64,000 bases of DNA, taken from the NCBI RefSeq assembly GCF_030063285.1, contig NZ_JASISU010000002.1, positions 434,001 through 498,000 of the forward strand, in the 5' to 3' direction. Positions 9,076 to 17,811 of the stretch are shown piece by piece (position 1 is the first letter of the stretch; each line of letters begins with the position of its first letter). Below the pieces are notes generated by a model. That model saw nothing but the letters and a program-made list of their open reading frames with translations. It was not told the DNA's origin and did not search any database. Both the position numbers and the translations under genes were made by a program. This DNA comes from Pseudarthrobacter sp. PS3-L1 (GTDB lineage: Bacteria; Actinomycetota; Actinomycetes; Actinomycetales; Micrococcaceae).

Positions 9076-9081
9076 TAAAAT
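9076..9081 (+). promoter_or_regulatory. -10-like hexamer for leaderless zinc-ribbon SDR gene
   Basis: TAAAAT lies 7 bases before ATG 9089, so transcription would begin on that codon. There is no Shine-Dalgarno sequence before either ATG 9083 or ATG 9089, which favours a leaderless mRNA. A matching -35 element is not obvious. Confidence 0.45.
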
Positions 9082-9088
9082 CATGTCA

Positions 9089-10540
9089 ATGAGCTCTGCT
9101 GATCTCACGCCTGAAGAAATCCAGGCGTGCCTGAAAGTCCTGAACACCATCCACGTCTATGACGAGGAAGATCCCGACTACGTCGCCATCCGGCGCGCCA
9201 CGGGAAAAATGTTCAAGGCTGTCAAACGACACCGCCGGGTCACCAAGCGGGACCTCATCGCGGAAGCTGACCGCGCAGTAATCGCCCAGACCGCGACAGC
9301 TGCTCCTGATCGCATTGACGACGAAACCCGCGGCAACAAACTGGAGACATCCGCCACGGGCGAGATCGCAGGGCACCTGCTTCGTTCCCGGCCCTGCTAC
9401 ATCTGCAAGAAGCACTACACCCAGGTTGATGCCTTCTACCATCAGCTGTGCCCCGACTGTGCGGCGTTCAGCCACTCCAAGCGAGACGCCCGGACCGATC
9501 TCACCGGGCGGCGTGCGCTCCTGACGGGTGGGCGGGCCAAGATTGGCATGTATATCGCTCTTCGACTGCTGCGCGACGGCGCGCATACCACCATCACCAC
9601 ACGCTTTCCTAAAGACGCAGCCCGGCGTTTTGCCGCCATGGAAGACAGTTCTGATTGGCTGCATCGCCTACGGATTGTGGGCATCGACCTTCGCGACCCA
9701 TCCCAGGTGATGGCGCTGACCGACTCCCTCAACAAAGCCGGCGCGCTCGACATCATCATCAACAATGCTGCCCAGACCGTCCGGCGGTCGGGCTCCGCCT
9801 ACCAGCCCCTCGTCGAGGCAGAAGACGAAGAGCTTCCTGCCGCACTTGACGTTGCCAACGGTGGCCCGGAACTGGTGACCTTCGGACACGCCCATGACAA
9901 GCATCCCCTGGCGCTGGCAAGTTCTGTCATGGACCACCCGGTCCTGGCGGGCGACGCCGTGACATCCCTGGCGCTGTCCACCGGATCGGCGTCACTCGAG
10001 CGGATCGCGGCCGGGACAGCAATCGATGCCGGTGGCCTGGTCCCGGATCTCGCGGGTATCAATAGTTGGACGCAGGTTGTGGATGAGGTCGATCCCCTGG
10101 AGATGCTTGAGGTTCAGCTATGCAACGTTACGGCGCCGTTCCTGCTGGTCAGCCGGCTCCGTGACGCCATGAAGCGGTCTTCAGCCGCGCGCAAGTACAT
10201 TGTCAACGTGTCAGCAATGGAGGGCCAGTTCTCGCGCGCATACAAGGGCCCCGGCCACCCACACACCAATATGGCCAAAGCAGCCCTGAATATGATGACC
10301 AGGACCAGCGCGCAGGAGATGCTAGATTCCGACGGGATCCTGATGACAGCCGTTGATACCGGCTGGATTACTGACGAGCGCCCACACTTCACGAAGGTCA
10401 GACTGATGGAAGAAGGTTTCCATGCGCCACTTGACCTGGTCGATGGCGCAGCCAGGGTCTACGATCCCATTGTGATGGGTGAACAGGGCGAGGACCAGTT
10501 CGGCGTCTTCCTCAAGGACTACCGGCCCAGTCCCTGGTAG
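9089..10540 (+). CDS. SDR-like protein with N-terminal zinc ribbon
   Basis: A 483-residue protein counted from ATG 9089 (ATG 9083 is the alternative). Residues 1-95 are helical and charged. A zinc-ribbon motif follows: Cys103, Cys106, Cys121, Cys124 (CYIC, then CPDC). A Rossmann SDR domain starts near 140. The cofactor loop is altered: TGGRAKIG at 146-153 replaces TGxxxGxG with a Lys at the middle Gly. The NNAA motif is kept, and a Ser is present in VNVSAMEG, but the YxxxK tyrosine position is Thr (TNMAK). A large insertion lies between the NNAA motif and the Ser strand. I recall close relatives in Streptomyces and know of no assigned function. It may bind NAD(P) without classical dehydrogenase chemistry, or use another catalytic residue. 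It stands alone between two terminators. Confidence 0.8.
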   Translation: MSSADLTPEEIQACLKVLNTIHVYDEEDPDYVAIRRATGKMFKAVKRHRRVTKRDLIAEADRAVIAQTATAAPDRIDDETRGNKLETSATGEIAGHLLRSRPCYICKKHYTQVDAFYHQLCPDCAAFSHSKRDARTDLTGRRALLTGGRAKIGMYIALRLLRDGAHTTITTRFPKDAARRFAAMEDSSDWLHRLRIVGIDLRDPSQVMALTDSLNKAGALDIIINNAAQTVRRSGSAYQPLVEAEDEELPAALDVANGGPELVTFGHAHDKHPLALASSVMDHPVLAGDAVTSLALSTGSASLERIAAGTAIDAGGLVPDLAGINSWTQVVDEVDPLEMLEVQLCNVTAPFLLVSRLRDAMKRSSAARKYIVNVSAMEGQFSRAYKGPGHPHTNMAKAALNMMTRTSAQEMLDSDGILMTAVDTGWITDERPHFTKVRLMEEGFHAPLDLVDGAARVYDPIVMGEQGEDQFGVFLKDYRPSPW

Positions 10541-10570
10541 GGACCGGGCCGGTAGTCCTGGCCGGTTTTT
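10515..10570. terminator. terminator overlapping the SDR stop codon
   Basis: A 20-base-pair stem with one mismatch pairs 10515-10534 with 10540-10559 around loop TGGTA, and TTTTT follows at 10566-10570. The stop codon TAG (10538-10540) sits at the loop, so the left arm encodes the last residues of the protein. It also separates the convergent transglutaminase gene. Confidence 0.85.
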
Positions 10571-10601
10571 CGCGGCGTGCAGGCATCGCCTCCTGCCCGC
10601 G

Positions 10602-11453
10602 TCATGCCAAGCGGGTAATTTCCACCGTGACGGACAAATCCGAGCCGCCGCCACCGGAGAGGATTCCCTTCAGGGGCGGCACATCACGATAGTCCCGGCC
10701 CCTTGCCACGGTGATGTGGAAGTCCCCCGCCGGTTTGTGGTTGGTGGGGTCCCAGCTGCGCCAGTCGCCGTCCCAGAATTCAAGCCAGGCGTGGGACTGG
10801 CCAGCGACGCTTTCACCAATGGCAGCGGATGACCGCGGATGCAGATATCCGGAGACATAGCGTGCGGGGATACCACAGCTTCGCAGCGCCCCGATGGCCA
10901 GGTGGGCTAGGTCCTGGCAGACACCCTGGCGTTGTCCCCACGCTTCTTCGGCATTTGTTGTGACGGCGGTGGAGCCCGACATGTAGGTCATCTCACCGCG
11001 CATCCACTCAAAAACAGCCATTGCAGCGTCATGCGGGTTCTTTCCGGCAACCACGCCCGGGATCAGTGCCAAAACTTCCTCGCCCGGCCCCGTCAACTGC
11101 GACTGCGGAACCCAGTCGCTGAAACGGTCTGTCACCTCATCAGAGGTCATCACGTCCCAGCCAACGATGTCAGCTTCCGCGGGGGTCCGTTCAGACCTGT
11201 GCACCTCAACAGTGATACTGGAAATCACTTCCAGGTGATCGTGCGGCATCTGCATATCGAAGGCGGTGACCCGGGTTCCCCAGTAGTCGCGGTAGGTGCT
11301 CACGGCTGCCTGGGTGGGCGAGACTTTCACCGCCGATTCGAGGACCACCTGCTGGGCATCAGAGAGTGGCGTCATCCGGGCCTCGTTATAGGACAGGGTG
11401 ACCCGCCGGTTGTACTTGTATGCCGTGCGGTGGGCAATACTGAGCCTGCTCAT
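10602..11453 (-). CDS. transglutaminase-like protein of the ATP-grasp/alpha-E triad
   Basis: 283 residues. An N-terminal beta domain of the bacterial transglutaminase N type (RLSIAHRTAYKYNRRVTLSYNEAR) precedes the papain-like transglutaminase core. The catalytic triad is visible: Cys in GVCQDLAH, His in SHAWLEF and Asp in WDPTNH. It may act as a peptidase, an amidase or a cross-linking enzyme. It overlaps the alpha-E gene by 4 bases and is third in a minus-strand operon with a permuted ATP-grasp ligase. Comparative genomics by others links this trio to predicted peptide synthesis or modification. The true substrate is unknown. Confidence 0.88.
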   Translation of the reverse strand: MSRLSIAHRTAYKYNRRVTLSYNEARMTPLSDAQQVVLESAVKVSPTQAAVSTYRDYWGTRVTAFDMQMPHDHLEVISSITVEVHRSERTPAEADIVGWDVMTSDEVTDRFSDWVPQSQLTGPGEEVLALIPGVVAGKNPHDAAMAVFEWMRGEMTYMSGSTAVTTNAEEAWGQRQGVCQDLAHLAIGALRSCGIPARYVSGYLHPRSSAAIGESVAGQSHAWLEFWDGDWRSWDPTNHKPAGDFHITVARGRDYRDVPPLKGILSGGGGSDLSVTVEITRLA

Positions 11454-12376
11454 GAAACTTCTCCCACCCAGGCAAGTTCATCTGCCTGATTGAAGTACTT
11501 ACGGGAAATGGCGTCGGAGGCCTCGGAGACCGCCTTCTGGACCCGTTCCATGTGTTCCGGGAGCTCAGACATGAGGTCGTCGGTGCGGTGGAACTCCAGG
11601 AAGGTCCGCGCCTGGCCAACAATGCGACGGGCATCGTTGATGAAACCCACACGCTGCGCCGACGGGTCGAGTTTGGCCAGCGCCTCGTCGGCATCGCGCA
11701 GCGCGTAGACGATCGAGCGGGGGAAAAGCCTGTCCAGCAGCAGGAACTCAGCCGCATGCTGGTCTCCGAACGCTGCACGTCGGGTGCGCAGGAACGACTC
11801 GTAGGCCCCCGCACAGCGAAGCATGTTGACCCAGGACATTCCCGCACTGAGGACATCACGCGTGCTCAGCATCCGGGCTGTCATATCGGCACGCTCCAGG
11901 GAGCGCCCCAACATCAGGAACAGCCAGCTTTCGTCATGGCTGACAGTGGTGTCTGCAAGGCCGCTGACCATGGCAGTGCGCTCCAGGACCCAATTGCAGT
12001 ACCTGTACGTCCCCACCACGTCCTTGCGGTGCTGGTTAAGGCCGTAATACGTGGTGTTGAGGCTTTCCCACAGACCAGAGGACACTGTCTCGCGGGCACG
12101 GCGTGCATTTTCCCGGGCCGCACCAAGCGAGCCTGCAATAGACGTGGCGCTCGTCTTGTCATATGCCAGGGCGTGGAGCAATTCCGGCAGGCCAAAGTCC
12201 TCGCTGTCGGACCGACCACCCATGACGGCCAGGAGCTCTTGGGCGACGCTTCGCCGCTCATCCATGGGCAGGTGGTTCAGGCGTTCGAGGTGGACGTCAA
12301 GGATCCGGGCAGTACCGTCGGCGCGTTCAACATAACGGCCAATCCAGAACAGGGACTCAGCAATACGGCTAAGCAT
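11450..12376 (-). CDS. alpha-E domain protein (DUF403)
   Basis: 308 residues, nearly all predicted helix. The family signature at the N-terminus (MLSRIAESLFWIGRYVERAD) marks the alpha-E/DUF403 domain, which is found almost only next to permuted ATP-grasp and transglutaminase-like genes. Further conserved stretches are LFLMLGRSLERADMTAR and FLLLDRLFPRS. No catalytic residues are established for the family; a scaffold or accessory role for the ligase is the usual proposal. Its stop overlaps the transglutaminase start as ATGA, and it follows the ATP-grasp gene by 57 bases. Confidence 0.9.
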   Translation of the reverse strand: MLSRIAESLFWIGRYVERADGTARILDVHLERLNHLPMDERRSVAQELLAVMGGRSDSEDFGLPELLHALAYDKTSATSIAGSLGAARENARRARETVSSGLWESLNTTYYGLNQHRKDVVGTYRYCNWVLERTAMVSGLADTTVSHDESWLFLMLGRSLERADMTARMLSTRDVLSAGMSWVNMLRCAGAYESFLRTRRAAFGDQHAAEFLLLDRLFPRSIVYALRDADEALAKLDPSAQRVGFINDARRIVGQARTFLEFHRTDDLMSELPEHMERVQKAVSEASDAISRKYFNQADELAWVGEVS

Positions 12377-12433
12377 TCGTGGCTACCTCCTGGGAGTCCA
12401 GCGTGGGTGGATGAATGGGCGGCAACGGCGTTG

Positions 12434-13990
12434 TCACTGCTGCTGCTCGGACGCTCGATCGCGCCAGTTGCTTTCGACCGGCCAGACCGAGACACGGTCG
12501 CGGACAGTGATGGATTGCCTAGGCACGCGCTCCACGGGTACCTGCGGTGAATCCGCCAGGACCCACGTATCCTTTGAGCCGCCGCCCTGGCTGGAGTTCA
12601 CAATGAGCGACCCTTCCTTCAGTGCCACCCGGGTCAGGCCGCCGGGGAGCACCCAGACGTCGTCGCCGTCGTTCACGGCAAAGGGCCGCAGGTCAACGTG
12701 TCGGGGACCAAATTTGTCGCCGCTGAGCGTAGGGACTGTGGAGAGCTGCAGGACTGGTTGGGCTATCCATCCCCGCGGATCGGCGATGACGCGGCTACGC
12801 AGGGCTGCCAGTTCATCCCGGGTTGCGTCCGGGCCAATCACCAGGCCCTTGCCACCGGAACCGTCAACGGGCTTGACCACCAACTCCGCGAGGTTGTCCA
12901 GGACGTACTCGCGCGCGTCCTTCTCTTCCAGCCGGAACGTATCCACATTCGCGATGACTGGTTCTTCGCTGAGGTAGTACCTGATCAGGTCAGGAACATA
13001 GCTGTAGACGAGTTTGTCGTCTGCCACACCGTTGCCCACTGCGTTCGCAATGGTGACTCCCCCGGCACGGGCCGCATTGACCAGCCCAGGGCAGCCCAGC
13101 ATCGAATCGGAACGGAACTGCAGCGGGTCCAGGAACTCGTCGTCAATGCGCTTGTAGATGACGTCCACGCGCTGCTCACCGGCCGTGGTGCGCATGTAAA
13201 CCCGGTTGCCGCGGCAGATCAGGTCGCGGCCCTCAACGAGTTCAACGCCCATAAGGCCCGCTAGGAGGGTGTGCTCGAAGTAGGCACTGTTAAAAACACC
13301 TGGGGTCAGCACCACGACCACCGGATCGTCCACGCCTGACGGTGCAGTTTTGCGCAGGGCTGACAGGAGCCGTCGCGGATATTCCTCGACGGGCCGGATC
13401 AGTTGTTGTCCGAAAGCCTCAGGCAGGCCCTTTGCCATGGCGCGACGATTTTCAAGCACGTAGCTGACGCCGGAAGGAACCCGCACGTTGTCCTCAAGGA
13501 CCCTGAACGTACCTGCTGCGTCGCGGACCACGTCAATCCCGGAAATGTGCACCCGTACCCCGCCTGCGGGTTCAAAACCCTGCACCGCACGGTGGAAGTG
13601 TGCGCTGGTAGTCACCAGGCTGCGCGGGATGACACCGTCCGCCACCACAGTCATTTTGTCGTACACATCGGCCAGGAACGCCTCCAGTGCACGCACGCGC
13701 TGGGCAACGCCGCGCTCAAGGACGTCCCACTCATCTGCGGGAATGACACGCGGCACAATATCTAGCGGGAACGGACGTTCTTCACCGGCAAAATCGAACG
13801 TTACGCCGCGGTCCAGGAATGTCCTGGCCATGGAGTCGGCACGGGCGCTGACATCGGCGAGCGAAAGTTCGGCAAGAGTATCGGCAACCTGTGTATACGA
13901 CTGCCTGACGCTTTGCCCCGGGGCGAACATCTCGTCATAGGCTCCCGATTTACCTGCGGCAGCGGAGTAATCCTCGAATAGGTCTGACAT
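12434..13990 (-). CDS. circularly permuted ATP-grasp protein
   Basis: About 518 residues from ATG 13990 (MSDLFEDYSAAAGK), which fits the usual family start. In-frame ATGs at 14026 and 14032 would add 12-14 residues, and no strong ribosome-binding site decides between them. It belongs to the DUF404/DUF407-type permuted ATP-grasp group. Visible blocks are VLEDNVRVPSGVSYVLENR, the metal/ATP region VDVIYKRIDDEFLDP, and VVKPVDGSGGKGLVIGP, a phosphate-binding Lys/Gly loop. Such proteins are thought to join a carboxylate to an amine using ATP. It is the first gene of the triad operon and probably its catalytic ligase. Confidence 0.9.
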   Translation of the reverse strand: MSDLFEDYSAAAGKSGAYDEMFAPGQSVRQSYTQVADTLAELSLADVSARADSMARTFLDRGVTFDFAGEERPFPLDIVPRVIPADEWDVLERGVAQRVRALEAFLADVYDKMTVVADGVIPRSLVTTSAHFHRAVQGFEPAGGVRVHISGIDVVRDAAGTFRVLEDNVRVPSGVSYVLENRRAMAKGLPEAFGQQLIRPVEEYPRRLLSALRKTAPSGVDDPVVVVLTPGVFNSAYFEHTLLAGLMGVELVEGRDLICRGNRVYMRTTAGEQRVDVIYKRIDDEFLDPLQFRSDSMLGCPGLVNAARAGGVTIANAVGNGVADDKLVYSYVPDLIRYYLSEEPVIANVDTFRLEEKDAREYVLDNLAELVVKPVDGSGGKGLVIGPDATRDELAALRSRVIADPRGWIAQPVLQLSTVPTLSGDKFGPRHVDLRPFAVNDGDDVWVLPGGLTRVALKEGSLIVNSSQGGGSKDTWVLADSPQVPVERVPRQSITVRDRVSVWPVESNWRDRASEQQQ

Positions 13991-14103
13991 GTAAACCAGA
14001 CAACCATCTTTTTGTTTCAAATTCATTACCATCTAGCTCTGGGGCGTGTTGCTCCTCCGGCCCCAGTTGGGTATTCCGGCTCCGGATACTGCACAGTTGG
14101 GAG

Positions 14104-15144
14104 GTGCCCGCCAAGAATTTCCGCTCTCTCCTGCCCGGACTCAGCGCCGCCGCCGTTGCCGTTGCTCTGGCGTTCAGCCTGCACGCACTGTTCCCTGCGC
14201 TGCCGGCTATGACTGCAGCTGTAGGCCTTGGTCTGTTGGCAGCCAACATTCCGCCGGCGGCAGGACTGGTGGGTGGCATCGGACGGCCCGGGCTCAACGT
14301 CGCCGGCAAAACGCTGATGCGCGCCGGCATCGTGGTTCTTGGCCTGAAAGTCAGTGTGGTGGACGTCCTTGACCTGGGATGGGTTGCGTTGCTCCTGATC
14401 CTCACCGTGGTGCTGTTGGGCTTTGCAGGAACGTACGCCATCTGCAGACTGTTCCGATTGCCGGAGCCCGTCTCCCTGTTGATAGCCACGGGATTTTCCA
14501 TCTGCGGAGCCTCTGCCATTGGCGCCATGGCTGCAGTACGCAGGATCCGGCACGCGGATACTGTCCTGCCCGTTGCGATGGTCACGCTCTGTGGAACGCT
14601 AGCGATCGGGGTACTTCCGCTGTTGATGCAGCCACTGGGCCTCACGCCCGAACTCTTTGGCGCCTGGACGGGGGCGTCGGTCCACGACGTCGGGCAGGTG
14701 GTGGCTACGGCACAGACTGCTGGGGCTGCGGCCCTGTCACTAGCGGTGATCGTCAAGCTCAGCCGGGTGATTCTCCTGGCGCCAGTCGTAGCCCTGGCTG
14801 GCCTGCATCAGCGGTGGAGTCTTAACCGCGTGGGAGCCGCTGGCAGCGCACGTGCCAACGGTGGCTCTGATGCGGCCAAGCAACCGCCCCTTGTCCCCTT
14901 GTTCATTGTGGGTTTCCTGCTCATGGTGGCAGTACGGTCCACTGGATGGTTGCCAGAGTCCGTGCTGGCTGCTGGCGCCATCCTGCAGGACATCCTGCTG
15001 GGTGCGGCCCTCTTTGGCCTTGGCTCGGCAGTAAGGGTCCGGGAGTTGCTGGGTACCGGTCCCCGCGCACTTTATGCTGCACTCGTGTCCTGGCTGCTCA
15101 TGGCTGGCCTGGGCCTCGGAGCTGCCCACCTGATGCTCGCCTGA
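14104..15144 (+). CDS. YeiH/UPF0324 family membrane transporter
   Basis: A 346-residue integral membrane protein with about ten hydrophobic segments. It carries the family features GRPGLNVAGKTLMRAGIVVLGLKVS, the GFSICGASAI motif and GASVHDVGQVVA. The family is annotated as putative sulfate or anion exporters, largely by inference; no substrate is visible here. The GTG start at 14104 has GGGAGG directly against it, so the true initiation mechanism is unclear. It diverges from the ATP-grasp operon, with only about 110 bases between the starts, and pepN follows 20 bases downstream. Confidence 0.8.
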   Translation: MPAKNFRSLLPGLSAAAVAVALAFSLHALFPALPAMTAAVGLGLLAANIPPAAGLVGGIGRPGLNVAGKTLMRAGIVVLGLKVSVVDVLDLGWVALLLILTVVLLGFAGTYAICRLFRLPEPVSLLIATGFSICGASAIGAMAAVRRIRHADTVLPVAMVTLCGTLAIGVLPLLMQPLGLTPELFGAWTGASVHDVGQVVATAQTAGAAALSLAVIVKLSRVILLAPVVALAGLHQRWSLNRVGAAGSARANGGSDAAKQPPLVPLFIVGFLLMVAVRSTGWLPESVLAAGAILQDILLGAALFGLGSAVRVRELLGTGPRALYAALVSWLLMAGLGLGAAHLMLA

Positions 15145-15164
15145 GGCCGTGATTAGATAGCTGG

Positions 15165-17783
15165 GTGTCAAACCAGAATCTGGGGCGCGATGAAGCCGCC
15201 CACCGCTCCGCCCTGATCACCACCCACAGCTACGACGTTTCCCTTGACGTCCGGCACGCCACTGACCCCGAGGTGGCGGGCTATCCCAGCCGCAGCGTCA
15301 TCTCTTTCGCAGCGTCAGAGCCCGGCGCATCAACGTTCGTGGACTTCATTGGTGGGGATGTCCACAGCATCTTCCTCAACGGCAAAAGCATCTCCGTCGC
15401 GGACGCCGTTGATGGTTCACGGATCCGCCTCGATAACCTTCAGGAAGAAAACCAGGTCACTGTCACCGGGACCGCACTCTACAGCCGCTCGGGCGAAGGC
15501 ATGCACCGATTCGTCGATCCAGCTGATGGCCAGTGCTACCTGTACACGCAGTATGAGCCAGCTGACGCCCGACGAGTCTTTGCCAACTTCGAACAGCCCG
15601 ACCTCAAGGCCGAGTTCACTTTCCATGTGATGGCACCATCAGGCTGGCATGTAGCCTCGAACGGCACCGAAGTGGCAAGGACTGTCCTGACAAGTGATCC
15701 CGCCACCAGCCGCTGGGACTTCGCCCCCACCCTGTCGATGTCCACCTATATCACCACTGTTCTAGCCGGACCCTATTTCAGGGCCGTGGATCACTGGAGC
15801 AGAACGGCCCCGGACGGTACGCAGCTGGAGGTCCCGCTAGCTCTTTACTGTAGGGCTTCGCTGTCCGAATCATTTGATCCGGAGACCCTTTTTTCCCTCA
15901 CCAAGCAGGGACTCGAATTCTTCAACACCCTCTTTGATTTCCCCTACCCGTGGGGAAAATACGATCAGGCCTTTGTTCCCGAATACAACCTTGGCGCCAT
16001 GGAAAACCCGGGCCTCGTCACTTTCACCGAGGCATATGTCTTCACCTCGCGGGCAACTGACTCCCAGTACCAGGCACGTGCCAACACCCTGCTGCACGAA
16101 ATGGCCCACATGTGGTTCGGGGACCTCGTCACCATGGCGTGGTGGGATGATTTGTGGCTCAAAGAATCATTTGCCGATTTCATGGGTACTTTGGGCGTGG
16201 ACAGCGCCACCGACTGGGACACGGCCTGGGTCAACTTTGCCAACAAGCGCAAGGCGTGGGCCTACGTCCAGGACCAGCTGCCCACCACGCATCCCATCGT
16301 TGCGGACATCCCGGACCTGGAGGCTGCCAAGCAGAACTTCGACGGCATCACCTACGCCAAAGGTGCCTCTGTCCTCAAGCAGCTGGTGGCGTACGTGGGA
16401 TTCGAGGCCTTCGTTGCTGGCTCCCGTCAGTACTTCCGCGACCACGCCTATTCCAACACCACACTGAAGGATCTGCTCCGGGCACTTAGCGCCTCGTCTG
16501 GCCGGGACCTCGATGACTGGGCCGCTTCCTGGCTGCAGACCTCCGGGATCTCGACCCTGTACCTGACCACAGCAGTGGACGACGGCGGCCGGTACAGTTC
16601 CGCCGTCGTCCACCAGGACGCGACTGACCCAGTCACCGGCCACGCTGCACACCGGCCGCACCGTGTACGCATTGGGCTGTACAGGCGGGCGGACGACGGT
16701 GCATTGACTCGCACTGAGAGTCTCGAAATTGACGTGAGCGGTGACGCCACGGACGTACCTGCACTGGTGGGAATGAAACAGGCAGACCTCCTGCTGCTCA
16801 ACGATGAGGACCTGACCTACGCCAAGGTCCGGCTCGATCCCCGATCAGATGCCACGGTGCGCTCGGCGCTGGGGTCACTGACCGATCCCATGGCCCGGGC
16901 GCTGTCCTGGACTGCACTGTGGAACTCCGCAAGGGATGCGGTAACTCCCGCCCCCCTCTACGTCGATGCCGTGTGCCGTTTTGCTCCCTCGGAGGACGGC
17001 GTGGGCGTCCTGCTGAATATCCTCGAGAACGCCTCCACCGCCGTCGAGCACTACACCAGTGCCGCCCACCGCGATGCCTTGCGGGCAAAACTGCTGACCA
17101 GCGCTACAGAACAACTCGCCATAGCCAATCCAGGGTCTGATGCACAGCTTGCCTGGGCACGGCTCCTTGGCCCGCTGAGCCGCACAGAGACATCTTCCCT
17201 GCCCTTGCTGCGGGGGTTGCTGGATGGCACGGCACCAACTCACGGATTGGTGGTGGACCAGGAGCTCCGCTGGAGTTTCTGGCACGCCCTTGCTGCCCAC
17301 GGCCAGGCTACGACGGATGAGCTCAGCGCCGAACTGGCAGCCGACACAACGGCTTCCGGCCGTGCCGGGTACACCTCAGCTCTCGCAGCACGGCCCGATC
17401 CGGCGGTCAAGGCTGCTGCCTGGGATGCCGCCGTCCATTCAACGGATCTTTCCAACCAGTTGCTCAGCGCCACGATCGCGGGCTTCACCACTGCGCCGTC
17501 ATCAATGCTTGCCGACTATGTTCCGGCGTACTTCGCCATGCTCGGTGGCGTCTGGTCGGACCGCAGTATCGAGATCGCCAGCCGCATTGTCCGCGGGCTG
17601 TTCCCCTCAGGACAGGACCTTGGCGAAGACAAGGCCGTTGACCAAGACCCTGTCCTCCTCGCCACGGATACCTGGCTTAGCGAGAACCATGCTGCCCCCC
17701 GGGCACTGCGGCGGATCATCATCGAACAGCGTGATCACCTGCGCCGTTCGTTAACAGCCCAGGCTGCCGACCGCGACAGCTGA
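15165..17783 (+). CDS. pepN: aminopeptidase N (M1 family)
   Basis: An 872-residue zinc metallopeptidase. The exopeptidase motif GAMEN (LGAMENPGLVTF) and the zinc site HEMAH with its downstream Glu (HEMAHMWFGDLV ... KESFADF) are intact. A C-terminal ERAP1-like helical domain fills residues 520-870. It removes N-terminal residues from peptides in the cytoplasm. The start is GTG 15165; a weak -10-like stretch lies just upstream, and no clear Shine-Dalgarno sequence is present. It begins 20 bases after the transporter gene on the same strand. Confidence 0.95.
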   Translation: MSNQNLGRDEAAHRSALITTHSYDVSLDVRHATDPEVAGYPSRSVISFAASEPGASTFVDFIGGDVHSIFLNGKSISVADAVDGSRIRLDNLQEENQVTVTGTALYSRSGEGMHRFVDPADGQCYLYTQYEPADARRVFANFEQPDLKAEFTFHVMAPSGWHVASNGTEVARTVLTSDPATSRWDFAPTLSMSTYITTVLAGPYFRAVDHWSRTAPDGTQLEVPLALYCRASLSESFDPETLFSLTKQGLEFFNTLFDFPYPWGKYDQAFVPEYNLGAMENPGLVTFTEAYVFTSRATDSQYQARANTLLHEMAHMWFGDLVTMAWWDDLWLKESFADFMGTLGVDSATDWDTAWVNFANKRKAWAYVQDQLPTTHPIVADIPDLEAAKQNFDGITYAKGASVLKQLVAYVGFEAFVAGSRQYFRDHAYSNTTLKDLLRALSASSGRDLDDWAASWLQTSGISTLYLTTAVDDGGRYSSAVVHQDATDPVTGHAAHRPHRVRIGLYRRADDGALTRTESLEIDVSGDATDVPALVGMKQADLLLLNDEDLTYAKVRLDPRSDATVRSALGSLTDPMARALSWTALWNSARDAVTPAPLYVDAVCRFAPSEDGVGVLLNILENASTAVEHYTSAAHRDALRAKLLTSATEQLAIANPGSDAQLAWARLLGPLSRTETSSLPLLRGLLDGTAPTHGLVVDQELRWSFWHALAAHGQATTDELSAELAADTTASGRAGYTSALAARPDPAVKAAAWDAAVHSTDLSNQLLSATIAGFTTAPSSMLADYVPAYFAMLGGVWSDRSIEIASRIVRGLFPSGQDLGEDKAVDQDPVLLATDTWLSENHAAPRALRRIIIEQRDHLRRSLTAQAADRDS

Positions 17784-17811
17784 CAGCCGCAGGCGATTGG
17801 AGCTGGCGGCG

